The notes beneath the pieces were generated by a model. It saw nothing but the letters and a program-made list of their open reading frames with translations. It searched no databases and was not told where the DNA came from. The position numbers were made by a program, and so were the translations under genes. Source: Marasmius tenuissimus (Eukaryota > Basidiomycota > Agaricomycetes > Agaricales > Marasmiaceae). Taken from it: a DNA stretch of 64,000 nt. The stretch is from assembly GCA_029532415.1 (NCBI GenBank), contig JAQOTA010000060.1:4464001-4528000 (forward strand), read 5' to 3'. Positions within the stretch are counted from its first letter, which is position 1, and every line of letters begins with the position of its first letter. Positions 35,872 to 45,766 of the stretch are shown in pieces.

Positions 35872-36138
35872 GGTTATGGGCCCCGGTTAGCCCGACTACA
35901 ATGACGAGCGCCTTAATGGCTGCTGTCAGTGACGAGCGCCCCTAGGCTGCTGTCATCGGCTAGCTAGGCTAGACCTGCATGTTGCCATCGACCTCTTAAT
36001 TGAGTGCTCGATCTATGGCATTGATGTACGTCCTTCGACGACATCGGATCTAAAGGATCCAATGCTCCTCGTTGAGCATAGCGCCTTGATGGCTGCTCCC
36101 TGTGTTGATTAGACGCATGCTGATGCTGTCTTTTCTAG
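35813..36138 (+). other. Predicted leader intron spanning LTR end and primer site
   Basis: Donor CTCTG|GTAAGT inside the LTR and acceptor GTCTTTTCTAG ending at 36138, 33 nt before the gag ATG. The 326-nt interval contains about nine ATG triplets that would block translation of gag if retained. The acceptor is conserved in Copia copy 1 (ends 1455), and an equivalent donor/acceptor pair exists in the chimera's Copia half. Confidence 0.6.
35872..35886 (+). promoter_or_regulatory. Copia primer binding site
   Basis: GGTTATGGGCCCCGG directly follows the LTR. Twelve bases complement the anticodon arm of initiator tRNA-Met as known in animals, pointing to half-tRNA priming. Confidence 0.7.
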
Positions 36139-36171
36139 ATCCAACACCAAACAACCTAACCTCTTACTATC

Positions 36172-39100
36172 ATGTTCGACGTTAAGAAATTCTTCTCCGG
36201 TCGCTTCGACGGCACTGGATTCCGCCAGACCTATAACGGCGAAATGGAAGCTGTAACCAAGGCTCAAGGCCTCTATCGTCACCTCACTGGTGCGGCTAAG
36301 AAGCCTACGTACCCACTGGGGGAACCTATTGTTCCGACCATTACGGTCACTACTCCCCCTGGTGGAACTGCTCCGCCTGCAGCTGGAACTGACAGTGACG
36401 ACGAACCTGATCGTCACCCTCCCACCAATGCTCAGATCACGGCGTACAATACTGCGCTGGAAGCATGGGAGGAGAAAGATCTCCAGTTGATGGGTATCAT
36501 TCAGTTGACCTCTACGAAGGAAGTCTTTGAACCTCTCAAGGACATGGACGCTGCCAAAGCCTGGTCCACCATCGTCACCACCTATGGCGAACCAACCTTG
36601 TCTGCCATCTATGGCGACTTCGTCAAGTTGGTGTCCTTCCGGCTTACCACCAGCCATCCCCAGGCTGGCATCGCCAAGTTCAAACATTATATTGAACGTC
36701 TTGCCGAGGTCGGGGTTGAACTCCCCGAGTTGATCAAAGCCCTCCTTCTGATCGCGGCTATTCCTCCCGAATGGGACGCCGCTTCCTCCAAGTCCCTTCA
36801 TGACTTTGATAGGGATCCTGAGAGCTCTAGCGCCCTCACCGTCACCGACGTTCATGAAGCAATCATGATCGAATATGAGCGCCAGAACCCTCAGCTTGCC
36901 AACCGCCTCTCTGCGGTCAAGCGTGCTGGTAACCGCGAGCCATCTTTTGGTCAGCAGCAGCGTCCGCCGCAGCAACGTCAGCAGCGCGGACAGCAGCAGC
37001 GTGGCCAACAGCGTCAACCACAGCAGCAGCAGCAACGTCCTTCTTCGAACCAGAACAACGGTAAGAAGAAGAAGCAGCAGCAGCGTGGTACCCGCGGTGG
37101 TATCAACCAGCATCAGGGTCCCGGCAACGCCGGCGGTAACAACGGTGGTAACAATCGGTCGCATGGTCACTCTCATCTGGCATCCTATGCATCCGTCGTA
37201 GCTTCCCCCGCTCCTACCCGTCCTTACTCCTCGATCACTGACCGCAGGGAACGTATCGCGTTGAACGCGGTCAACAACTCCTTGCGCGCCGAGATCGCCA
37301 GCGCCCCTCCTGTTCGCGCTATGGGATCACCGCCCCCAGCTCACTTCACCGGTCACTGGGATAAGTCCTGCGACAGCACTGTCCCTCAGCCAGCTGTCAA
37401 GAAGAACCCGGCTGCCATGCAGTCTTTCACTGGCTTCAAACCATCTCAGTCAGTATTTGATGATGTCCGTGGAGCACGTTCCCTTGCTGACAGACTTGGT
37501 GCCCCCAAGACGGCGCGGTATCTCAAACCCTTCGAACAGATCGTCACGTCCGCCACCAATCGTTCGCTCCAGGACCGCATTGAACAACCACGTGCGTCCT
37601 CGTCCAAGCGTCTTTTGGAGGATGATGAGGGATATGAGGGAGCCGGATCTCCTTCTTCTACTTCTTCTAAACGCTCTCGTAGCGCTGATCCTGATGAAGA
37701 TGTAGAAATGGATTGGGGATCTGACGACGGTATGGAAGACATGACCTCTCTATTCGGTAATGATGTTGACAATGACATTGCCGAAGCTGCAGGGGTTGAG
37801 GACGTCCCGGATGACGTCTCTCTTGGATCGTTCCACGATGACAGGCAAGTACCATACCTTGACCTGCTTTCCCAAGCTGATGCAAACCTACAGCGCTGCT
37901 CTCAACTAGTTGGTATCAGTAGTGCGCGCGGTAGTCGTAGTGATCTGGTATCACTTGTAAATTTTTGCAATGCTATTTCGACCCACTTTGTGGGGTGTAC
38001 ACAATGTAAGGGAAAGAAAAGTGTGAATAACGCACAGGGTTGGCTCCTTGATTCTGGTGCCTCCTCTCATTTCACGAACGATTTGAATGATTTCGCTGAA
38101 TATGAATCGCTTGATGGTCCTATCGTAAATACTGCGAATAAGGGCAACCCTATACAGATCAAGGGTAAAGGCACTGTCTTCATTAAGCATAATGTTGAAG
38201 GACATGACGGGAAACTTACTGAGCGCGTTTCGCGACTCTATCCTGTCTATTACATACCTCAATTGGACATACGTCTACTATCAATGGGAGAGTTCCTTCA
38301 AGATGGTCTATCAATTCGTGGAAATGCGAAGAAGTTAGCCTTCTATTCATCACAGCGACGACAGTCGCTTGTTTCCTACCCTCATATGCCTGGTCAAACC
38401 ATTTATTGGGTACACTCGCGGAAAGCATCTGCTGAGGTTTTAATGGCCAAGTCGGTCGTTTACAACGTCGACTACGATATTGAGCACAGACGATTTGGGC
38501 ATCCATCGGATAAAGCTCTGAATAAAGCTCGGAAACATACGCAAGGTTTCCCACTTGACCTTAAGATGCCTACTAAGAAGACACCTCTGTGTCGTGGTTG
38601 TGCTGAAGGCAAGATGCATGAGAAATCGTTCCCCAACTCTACAACGAGAGCTTCTAAACCGTTTGAACGCATACATTCGGATTTGAAGTCGTACCCGGCT
38701 GAATCGTATCACCGGTACAAGTACTACATCTCTTTCCTCAATGACTGCACGTCCTACGTCTGGACCTCCAAGCTCAAGACGAAAGACGAGGCAGTACCCG
38801 CTTTAAGGGATTTCCTTACTATGGTCAAGACGCAATTTAATGCTGTTGTCAAGACCTGGATGTCCGATGAAGGGGGAGAGTACAAAGGAGATAAGTTTGA
38901 TGCAGTACTGAAAGAGTATGGGATCCAAAGGGATCAAAGCATACCGTATACACCACAACAGAACGGTCGTGCTGAACGATTTAACAGGACTATTCACGAG
39001 AAGGCTGAAGCTCTTCGCTTTGAAGCTTGTATGCCTCAGTCCTGGTGGGAATTCTGCCATGTGCACGCCGTCCACCTCTACAATCGTACTCCTGTGCAAC

Positions 39101-41580
39101 GATTGAGCTGGCGAACCCCGTTCGAAATGCTTTACGGCGAAGCACCTGATGTTTCACATCTCCGAGTATTGGGTTGTGCAGCCTACGTCTTCATTCCTGA
39201 AGATCGTAGGAAGAATAAGCTTGCTCCTCGTAGTGAGTTAATGACTTTCATTGGCTACCAAGATGGGATGAAAGGCTTCCTGTTCATGCGAAGTAATAAT
39301 TCCGTATTCAAAGGTAGCACTGCACTATTCAATGAGATGTTATACAATAAGTGTCCTGATGCCAAAACTCGTGGCTTCACACCTGTGGGTAGTGAACCAT
39401 TTACTTTGGGTGAAAATCCCAACATTCCTTCGGAAGATGAAGACTCTGATGACGACTGGGACGATACTCCGTTCCCAGATCTCAGACGTCGCTCCGAACC
39501 TTCTAAGAGATCAGAACCTCAGGTTGACAAACCTGCAGGTGGCCCTGCGCCAGGGGATTTGCCACTCCCTCAATCTGGTCCTCCGACGCCTCCAGGCGAG
39601 CCCGTCGTTCCTCCGCCTGCACCAGCAGCGGATGGTCCACGCCGGTCTTCGAGGCAGCGGAAGGGTACAACGCAACCTGGTAATATATTTGGTGAACAGC
39701 GGAACCCAAATAGACCCTCAGACATAATTCGCGACTTAGAGAATAAGAATACTTGGAGAAACGTCACTGGAGACAAGGAACCTTCACATCCAGTTGATCG
39801 TCCTAGCTCTTCGCGATCTAGGAAAGGCAAAGGTGGTAAAAAGGGGATTCCTGGTCCACTTCCGCCTCCGCCTGCTCCAGAACCCAGTGGAAGCACTGAG
39901 TCGCATGAGGAAGAAAGCGTAGTCGAAAGACTGACCCAAGAAGGGGGAGTAGGATTCGTGATTTACCTGCTGAACAATGCCGTTCCAATTCACGATTCGC
40001 TTCCAACGTCCGATACTCCTGATTTATCTAACATCAGAGAGTGGACACTCCGCGATATTCTAAAGTTGCCTGTTGAGCAACAGAAGGAATGGAAGACTGC
40101 TTGCCACGAAGAACTTGAGGCACTTCGTAAGCCCAAGGTCTTCAAACTCTGTGACTTGCCTAAAGGTCGCAAAGCCATCAAAAATGGATGGGTCTTCGAC
40201 GTTAAGTCGAATGGTCGCAAGAAAGCGAGACTTGTTGCCAAAGGTTTCTCTCAGGTCGAAGGTGTCGATTTTGATGAGATCTTCTCATCAGTTGTTCGTT
40301 ATGAGACTGTTCGTATGATGCTTGCTCTCGCAGCTCTAAAAAACTGGTACATCACCTCTGTTGATGTGAAGAACGCCTTCCTTTATGGCGATCTTGTTGA
40401 GGAGATTTACATGGAACAACCTGAAGGCTTCAAAGTCAAGGGCCAAGAACGCAAGGTACTACGTCTGCGCCGTGCATTATATGGACTGAAGCAAGCTGCC
40501 CTAGAGTGGTGGCGAACCCTCAGCTCGTCCATGGAAGTATTAGGCTTCAAACGCCTGACTTCCGATGCTGGACTCTTCATCTGCAAAGATCCGAAGAGTG
40601 GTGAAGTTGTGTATGCAATCATATACGTTGACGATGCACTCTTCATGGGTCCTAACAAAGCTTTTGTTGACAAGAAGAAAGCCGAGTTCATGGCTCGATG
40701 GGAATGTCGTGATATGGGCGATGCTAGCGAGTTTCTCCACATGAGCATTCGTCGCGAAGGCAATAAGATCATGATTGACCAGAAGGATTATCTGAAGAAA
40801 GTCCTTGAACGTTTCGGGATGCAAAATGCGAAAGGAGCTCCTACGCCCTTACCTGCTGGCTATGTGCCAACTCCCAACGATGGTCCAGTCAATCCTGCTA
40901 TTCGCTCCAGATTCCAGTCTGTGATTGGGTCGCTTCTGTACATTATGCTGGGCACACGTCCTGATATTGCCTATGCAGTTACGAAGCTTTCCCAGTTCTC
41001 TTCTAATCCAACGAAGGAACACCTCGATAAAGCTCTGTATATCTGCCGCTATCTAGCTGGCACATCAGATTATTCACTTGTCTACGATGGTGACTCTGAT
41101 GGAGGTCTTCTTGCGTTCACAGACTCGGATTGGGCTGCCGATCCCATCAAACGCCGTTCAATCACTGGCTACTTCTTCAAGTTAGCAGGCGGCATCTTCT
41201 CGTGGCAATCACACGCCCAGAAGACCGTAGCTCTTTCTTCCACTGAGGCTGAGTATATGGCACTGTCGGATTGCAGTCGTCAAGCTTCCTGGATAAGATC
41301 GCTACTCTCTGAACTTGGAATCGACTTAGGTCCTATTCCAATTTGCGGAGACAACCAAGGCTCTATCTTCATTGCATCTAATCCGGTTCAAGAACGCCGA
41401 ACCAAGCACATCGATATTCGATATCATTACATTCGATCGTGTGTTGAAGATGGCAAAGTCGAGTTGTTCTTTATTGAAGGAGTCTATAATCCCGCAGACA
41501 TGTTTACGAAGAATCTTGGACATGAGAAGTTCTTACGCTTCAGAGATCACCTTGGACTTGAATTCTATTCGTCCACTTGA
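36172..41580 (+). CDS. gag-pol: Copia Gag-Pol polyprotein (1802 aa)
   Basis: Single frame. Residues 1-~580 are Gag, with a Gln/Arg/Gly/Asn-rich basic stretch at ~258-330 and a Ser/acidic region near 480-560; no CCHC zinc knuckle is visible. The protease active site DSGAS is at residue 627. The pre-integrase H-H-C-C motif starts at His772. Integrase catalytic residues are Asp837, Asp899 and Glu935 (DD35E). A Pro-rich linker lies at ~1100-1200. Reverse transcriptase follows, with NAFLYGDL and YVDD (1485-1488). RNase H has TDSDWA (Asp1651), STEAEYMAL and the terminal DMFTKNLGH. The order integrase-before-RT defines the Ty1/Copia group. I see no stop, frameshift or missing catalytic residue. Confidence 0.97.
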   Translation: MFDVKKFFSGRFDGTGFRQTYNGEMEAVTKAQGLYRHLTGAAKKPTYPLGEPIVPTITVTTPPGGTAPPAAGTDSDDEPDRHPPTNAQITAYNTALEAWEEKDLQLMGIIQLTSTKEVFEPLKDMDAAKAWSTIVTTYGEPTLSAIYGDFVKLVSFRLTTSHPQAGIAKFKHYIERLAEVGVELPELIKALLLIAAIPPEWDAASSKSLHDFDRDPESSSALTVTDVHEAIMIEYERQNPQLANRLSAVKRAGNREPSFGQQQRPPQQRQQRGQQQRGQQRQPQQQQQRPSSNQNNGKKKKQQQRGTRGGINQHQGPGNAGGNNGGNNRSHGHSHLASYASVVASPAPTRPYSSITDRRERIALNAVNNSLRAEIASAPPVRAMGSPPPAHFTGHWDKSCDSTVPQPAVKKNPAAMQSFTGFKPSQSVFDDVRGARSLADRLGAPKTARYLKPFEQIVTSATNRSLQDRIEQPRASSSKRLLEDDEGYEGAGSPSSTSSKRSRSADPDEDVEMDWGSDDGMEDMTSLFGNDVDNDIAEAAGVEDVPDDVSLGSFHDDRQVPYLDLLSQADANLQRCSQLVGISSARGSRSDLVSLVNFCNAISTHFVGCTQCKGKKSVNNAQGWLLDSGASSHFTNDLNDFAEYESLDGPIVNTANKGNPIQIKGKGTVFIKHNVEGHDGKLTERVSRLYPVYYIPQLDIRLLSMGEFLQDGLSIRGNAKKLAFYSSQRRQSLVSYPHMPGQTIYWVHSRKASAEVLMAKSVVYNVDYDIEHRRFGHPSDKALNKARKHTQGFPLDLKMPTKKTPLCRGCAEGKMHEKSFPNSTTRASKPFERIHSDLKSYPAESYHRYKYYISFLNDCTSYVWTSKLKTKDEAVPALRDFLTMVKTQFNAVVKTWMSDEGGEYKGDKFDAVLKEYGIQRDQSIPYTPQQNGRAERFNRTIHEKAEALRFEACMPQSWWEFCHVHAVHLYNRTPVQRLSWRTPFEMLYGEAPDVSHLRVLGCAAYVFIPEDRRKNKLAPRSELMTFIGYQDGMKGFLFMRSNNSVFKGSTALFNEMLYNKCPDAKTRGFTPVGSEPFTLGENPNIPSEDEDSDDDWDDTPFPDLRRRSEPSKRSEPQVDKPAGGPAPGDLPLPQSGPPTPPGEPVVPPPAPAADGPRRSSRQRKGTTQPGNIFGEQRNPNRPSDIIRDLENKNTWRNVTGDKEPSHPVDRPSSSRSRKGKGGKKGIPGPLPPPPAPEPSGSTESHEEESVVERLTQEGGVGFVIYLLNNAVPIHDSLPTSDTPDLSNIREWTLRDILKLPVEQQKEWKTACHEELEALRKPKVFKLCDLPKGRKAIKNGWVFDVKSNGRKKARLVAKGFSQVEGVDFDEIFSSVVRYETVRMMLALAALKNWYITSVDVKNAFLYGDLVEEIYMEQPEGFKVKGQERKVLRLRRALYGLKQAALEWWRTLSSSMEVLGFKRLTSDAGLFICKDPKSGEVVYAIIYVDDALFMGPNKAFVDKKKAEFMARWECRDMGDASEFLHMSIRREGNKIMIDQKDYLKKVLERFGMQNAKGAPTPLPAGYVPTPNDGPVNPAIRSRFQSVIGSLLYIMLGTRPDIAYAVTKLSQFSSNPTKEHLDKALYICRYLAGTSDYSLVYDGDSDGGLLAFTDSDWAADPIKRRSITGYFFKLAGGIFSWQSHAQKTVALSSTEAEYMALSDCSRQASWIRSLLSELGIDLGPIPICGDNQGSIFIASNPVQERRTKHIDIRYHYIRSCVEDGKVELFFIEGVYNPADMFTKNLGHEKFLRFRDHLGLEFYSST

Positions 41581-41622
41581 TTCGCTCAGATGCGCTTTTC
41601 AGCTGCACTTAGCGAGGGGGTG

Positions 41623-41933
41623 TGTTGAATCCGTAGACTATAATTAGATCCCGGTATATCCGAAGTCCCGGTTCATACTTCCCGTCATCATATTATGCGG
41701 GACTATTGTTCCATTTATCATTTCTACTTATGATCATATGTACAATTTCTATTATCGTCCTTATATGGTATTCACTATAGTCTCTACATGTATATAAGCT
41801 CGTAGTTCTCTACATGAATCTACAGTGTGCTTGAGCTTCTACGTCTCGCCTCTACCTCTCTAAACTCCTCTCTGGTAAGTAGTAGTATAGCTATGTTGTA
41901 GTCCTCTGCGCTAGGCGTCATGCCGGCTCATCA
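41623..41933 (+). repeat. Copia 3' LTR
   Basis: 311 bp, matching the 5' LTR except G/A at LTR position 13 and T/C within ATG(T/C)GGG. Preceded by the polypurine tract and followed by the target duplication CGGAG. Confidence 0.95.
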
Positions 41934-43550
41934 CGGAGAGCTCACATCAGTTCTGATGGCACGGTAGTCCGGCGTTATGACAAGCCTTCGATTTGGGCGC
42001 TCTGGCTGGCTTTCGTGCCTCCCTCGTTCGCAGACTTCATGGGTCCTCCGATATCTTAATATCCGGTTCATCAGTAACCTCGAACTTGCTCCGGCGGGCT
42101 TGCCTCATAAACAAACACTCGGGCGCAAATAAACGAGACGCACCTTCCTCAAGGCAACAGCCAAAGCACTAGCCCAATGATTATCCACCAACCCACCGAT
42201 GGTTTCTCTGCACTGAGTGATCTCTGGGACAGCCTCCTTCCCTTTACTACCTTTACCCCGGATAACCAGGGTGGCGTGCATCACCTACCATCGCGACAAG
42301 ATTGGTATTAACGGCAAAATCACTGCCTGACTTTTGCTTGCCTTGGGGATATGATCTCCATAGAGCTTTTTCCGATCATAATATCAGTGACTCTTCTATT
42401 ACATCACATCGTGGCGTTGAACGCGGTGAGCCTACCATTTTCCGCGTTGTAGGAAATATCGCTGATACACACGTTCCTCTCCCTCCAGCGCACGCTTAGT
42501 CTGACTCCCGCGTGCCCGGAGCTGGCCCTTCGTCACTCGGAGAATTTGGACACTGGGGGGCCCGTCGTGTATTGTCGGCTTATAACCTACTTCGCCACCG
42601 ATGCATATTGTCACCGTTTACTTTTCGACTTTGCTATCTTCCCTGGAAGGACGCCGGCACCGAGGTCCAACCTTGCAGTTTCCGTCTCTTTCGAAGCCCT
42701 ACACCGACAAGCAGGGCTACTCTCCACAGGTTGAGCGATCACACGTTTGGAGATCTACAAAAGGTGTTACTGCCAATTCTTCGAATGGAAGAGGCTAGAT
42801 ATGGGGATTTATACTGATTTTTGTTCTTCATGATCTTGTTATCCCCCGTACGGCGCATTCATTGAATACACTTGTACGCAGCCGATCTTCTGTTGAGCTA
42901 TGAAGCAAAGATACCAAATTGTTATGAATACAAGTACATGCGTTCTTTGGTATACACTGTCATCGTCGAAGTTGAGCCTCCCGACCCGTATTCTAAATGT
43001 TGTATCGCGGTCACACCCGAATACCATTGAAGCTAAACAGCTCGGAACCACTCCCTTTCGCTTAGCTAAATCAGGATGCTCGGTTTGTTCTTTACGACTG
43101 ATGGCAGAATCAGGTCCACAAAGACGAGCTCCTGCAGTTCAATAGGAAGTCGCGCCAACCTTGACGTGAACAATCCCGAGAGTCCTTTGTCGAGGCTCAC
43201 TGTAGGAAGTCGTTTCATCCTCAAGTAACGCTTAGCCGAGTGCATTTCTCTGTTATGATACAAACTACGTAGACCCGTCGCTCTACTTTCTCAGTGACAG
43301 TAACATAGGACCCACGAAAGGTAGAAATAATCACACAACGCCTGCAACCGTATGGCAGAGACCACGACCTCTGCAGAGCATTCGAGTTCATTGGGTGCAC
43401 TGCAATGGCGTATTCAAGGGCGAGGGCGAGAGGGAAGGGCGAGGAGGGCTGAGGAGGGCTGATTGTCGAGCTGCATAGCTGTGCCTGCTTTAACTGTGTG
43501 GTGACCACGAAACTTCGATTTGGTGGGCGTAATAGCCTCGGTAGGGAGCA
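41934..43550. repeat. Segmental duplication, block B, right part
   Basis: Continues block A similarity from about 18645 to 20475. Matching words include GAGCTCACATC, CTCGGAACCACTCCCTTT, GACGAGCTCCTG, GGCTCACTGTAGG and GGGTGCACTGCAATGG. No supported gene. A minus-strand frame at 43066-43263 ends LPIELQELVFVDLILPS, weakly F-box-like; its block A counterpart is frameshifted. Confidence 0.65.
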
Positions 43551-43654
43551 TGTTAACAGCCATCTGCGAAAGGGTTACCACGACCTGGAAAGATGAGATA
43601 TTTGAGAAATCGAATCCAGAAGAATTGAGCGAGGAGAGGGGGTACAAGGTAGCA

Positions 43655-43738
43655 AACCCGCCTCAACCACCTCCAAGTCCATCCCAAACATCTCCGAGTC
43701 CACCCCAAACACCTCCGAATCTACATCAAGCATCTGCA
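43655..43738. repeat. 21-bp tandem repeat, about four units
   Basis: Units start near 43655, 43676, 43697 and 43718 and contain CCAAACAYCTCCGA. Because 21 is a multiple of three the repeat reads through in every phase, giving Pro/Ser/Gln-rich peptide on plus and a DSE(V/M)FG heptad on minus. Neither frame shows other coding signs. Confidence 0.6.
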
Positions 43739-44069
43739 ACGCCACGTCGTTCAAATTCACCTGTAACCACCCCACAAACGCACCTCACCCTCTGCTGTAA
43801 ATTGTGTGAAACATCTATTGAATGGGCGTAGCTGTCGTCTACATTCACCAATTTCATTTTTCTCGACCAACGAGCCCGATGAATATATAGTAAAGATAAT
43901 TCGATCGAATAGTATGCACTGCAGATCTCGAGAAACAACGAAAAGACATTTTTTGTGAGAACGGATAAAGTGGAGATAATTGAGGGAGATACAGAGGGCG
44001 GGAAGAACGATAAAAGGAGGCGTGGACTCAGATCATGCTTTCGCTGCATTGTGGACAACCCTTTGCGCA

Positions 44070-45692
44070 TCAAATTATTTGAGCCATTTCATGCTCCTTC
44101 TCCTCCGGCATTCCTAGGCCTGTTTGCTCACGAGACTCGATATCGTCGCTCTCAATATGAGGACGTATATCTACAGTCGTGCTTGCGGCCCGGCCGGTCC
44201 CTTGGTGAGTAGTTTGGGGGGCAAAGTGTATGGAGTCCATCACCTGCTGGACACTATCGACAGATTTTCCATGTGCGACTCGGACGATGAGTAAAGTGGG
44301 CGCTAGTCCCTGAAATACGACAATTGAGCACCGTTTTAAGTGGTGAATTAGCAAAATTAAGGTACATACCGACATCGGCGTCGCTATAAGAGCAAAATCA
44401 ACTGGGAGTATCCCGCGCGAAGCGGGATCCAGTATCGCAGGTAGTATTCTAGAAATGATGAGGGTTGTTGGGTATAGCATCCCGGACTCAAGGCTAGATT
44501 CTTTTCATGAGTTTGTCTGTTTGGCGGGTATATAGTACCAAAAACAATCAACTAGGACTTACATGACATTGACTATAGCTTTGTACCTTGCATGGACTGA
44601 TGGTCCCATGTGTCGTCGCGCCTCTCGACTGATCTACCAAATTCTTCCCGCTAAGGAACACGGATGTTTGATCAGCACGTTTGCCACGAGTGTTGTGAGA
44701 TGTACCTGTCAACAAGGACAATAATCCATTGAAGACTGCAGCTACTATCATATTCCGTTCGTCAATATCGAGATTGGCGAAATAAAGATATCCCAGGTGG
44801 TCTAAATCGCTCAGCCCGATAACGCCCATGATCACAGTTGCAAGTGATAATCCTGATACGATAGCTCACTCGTCAAAACCGAACGACTGGCTCAAAGAAC
44901 GACCGAGCATGCATACCATTAATCGCGACCGCCGGAACACTGAGAGTCCACAATATGATCCTATTTGATCCCCAAAGAATATAGCACCGGTGAATCTGAG
45001 TAGAAACGAACGGTCAAGATCTGTTACTTTCTCTGGGATACCGAACGTACCAGCATAAGATCAGCTATAGCACTATTCAGCCTATCAGCGACAAAACAAT
45101 TACCCCGAAGTAAACTGGACGTACTTCATGAACGTGGCCGCAAAACCGGACATAGCTCTAGTTGTGTAGAAGACTTGTGAGAACAAGTAGAAACACGGGA
45201 CGGGCTCCAGATTCAAGAATACGTACCCCCAAGCAATCGACTTGCTGTCCTGCTGAAGATATTCCACCAGAGGTTCGAAATTCCGGGTCTTTGCCGCTAG
45301 AAATAAGATAATGGCTTGTCGTGTCTGACCAAATGTCTCCGATGCGATGTAAAAACTCCCGAGCGCGAACAAGGATATTGTGCACACTAAGTATAGCCCT
45401 AATCCAGGTTTGTGCCGGTGGAAATAAAACCTGCATACAAAGACCGAAGATTATGATGTATATCCCTGTTCGGGTCATTAATTGGTGACTATCGGGCAGT
45501 CAAGTGGGACACTCACCGTAGACAAAGAACATGGACTGATTGTCAAGATTTTGAGGGGTCAGTGCTGAGTGACAACATCAGACTTGAAGGAGATTTGACG
45601 CTCACCGAAAGCGATGCGATCGGCTGCACGATGACACTTTGGACTTGGAGGTAGGGTTCCAACATCTCTGCCAACTCTTCTTGAGATGACAT
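44070..45692 (-). CDS. Seven-transmembrane-type membrane protein, paralogue C
   Basis: Start MSSQEELAEMLEPYLQVQSV at 45692; stop at 44070. Open exons include YIIIFGLCMQVLF, YLVCTISLFALGSFYIASE, LVEYLQQDSKSIAWG, RAMSGFAATFM, AIADLML, VHRCYILWGSNRI, a GLSDLDHLGYLYFANLDID loop, the GRIWWISREA-type motif near 44625-44650, ILDPASRGILPVDFALIA, and GLAPTLLIVRVAHGKS with SVQQV. An ~50-residue polar tail ends the protein. The MULE transposon begins 75 bp upstream of the start and could affect its promoter. Confidence 0.75.
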
Positions 45693-45766
45693 TTTCGATG
45701 TTGGTGGGACAACGAATAGATGAGGATGCTACGCCTGACGACCAGAGACATGGGTTCGGGTTTTAT

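Larger units (their letters stand above)
35561..41933 (+). mobile_element. Full-length Ty1/Copia retrotransposon, apparently intact
   Basis: 6373 bp with 311-bp LTRs at both ends differing at only two positions that I can see, a primer site, one uninterrupted 1802-codon gag-pol frame, a polypurine tract (AGCGAGGGGGTG before 41623) and the 5-bp target duplication CGGAG (35556-35560, 41934-41938). It sits inside block B; the matching place in block A (about 18645) is empty. Near-identical LTRs mean a recent insertion, and the element could be active. Confidence 0.97.

Noticed and set aside
36109..37176. 355-codon open frame on the minus strand
   Set aside because: It lies antisense to the Copia gag frame and simply mirrors its codon bias; the same shadow occurs at 1952-2596 opposite copy 1.
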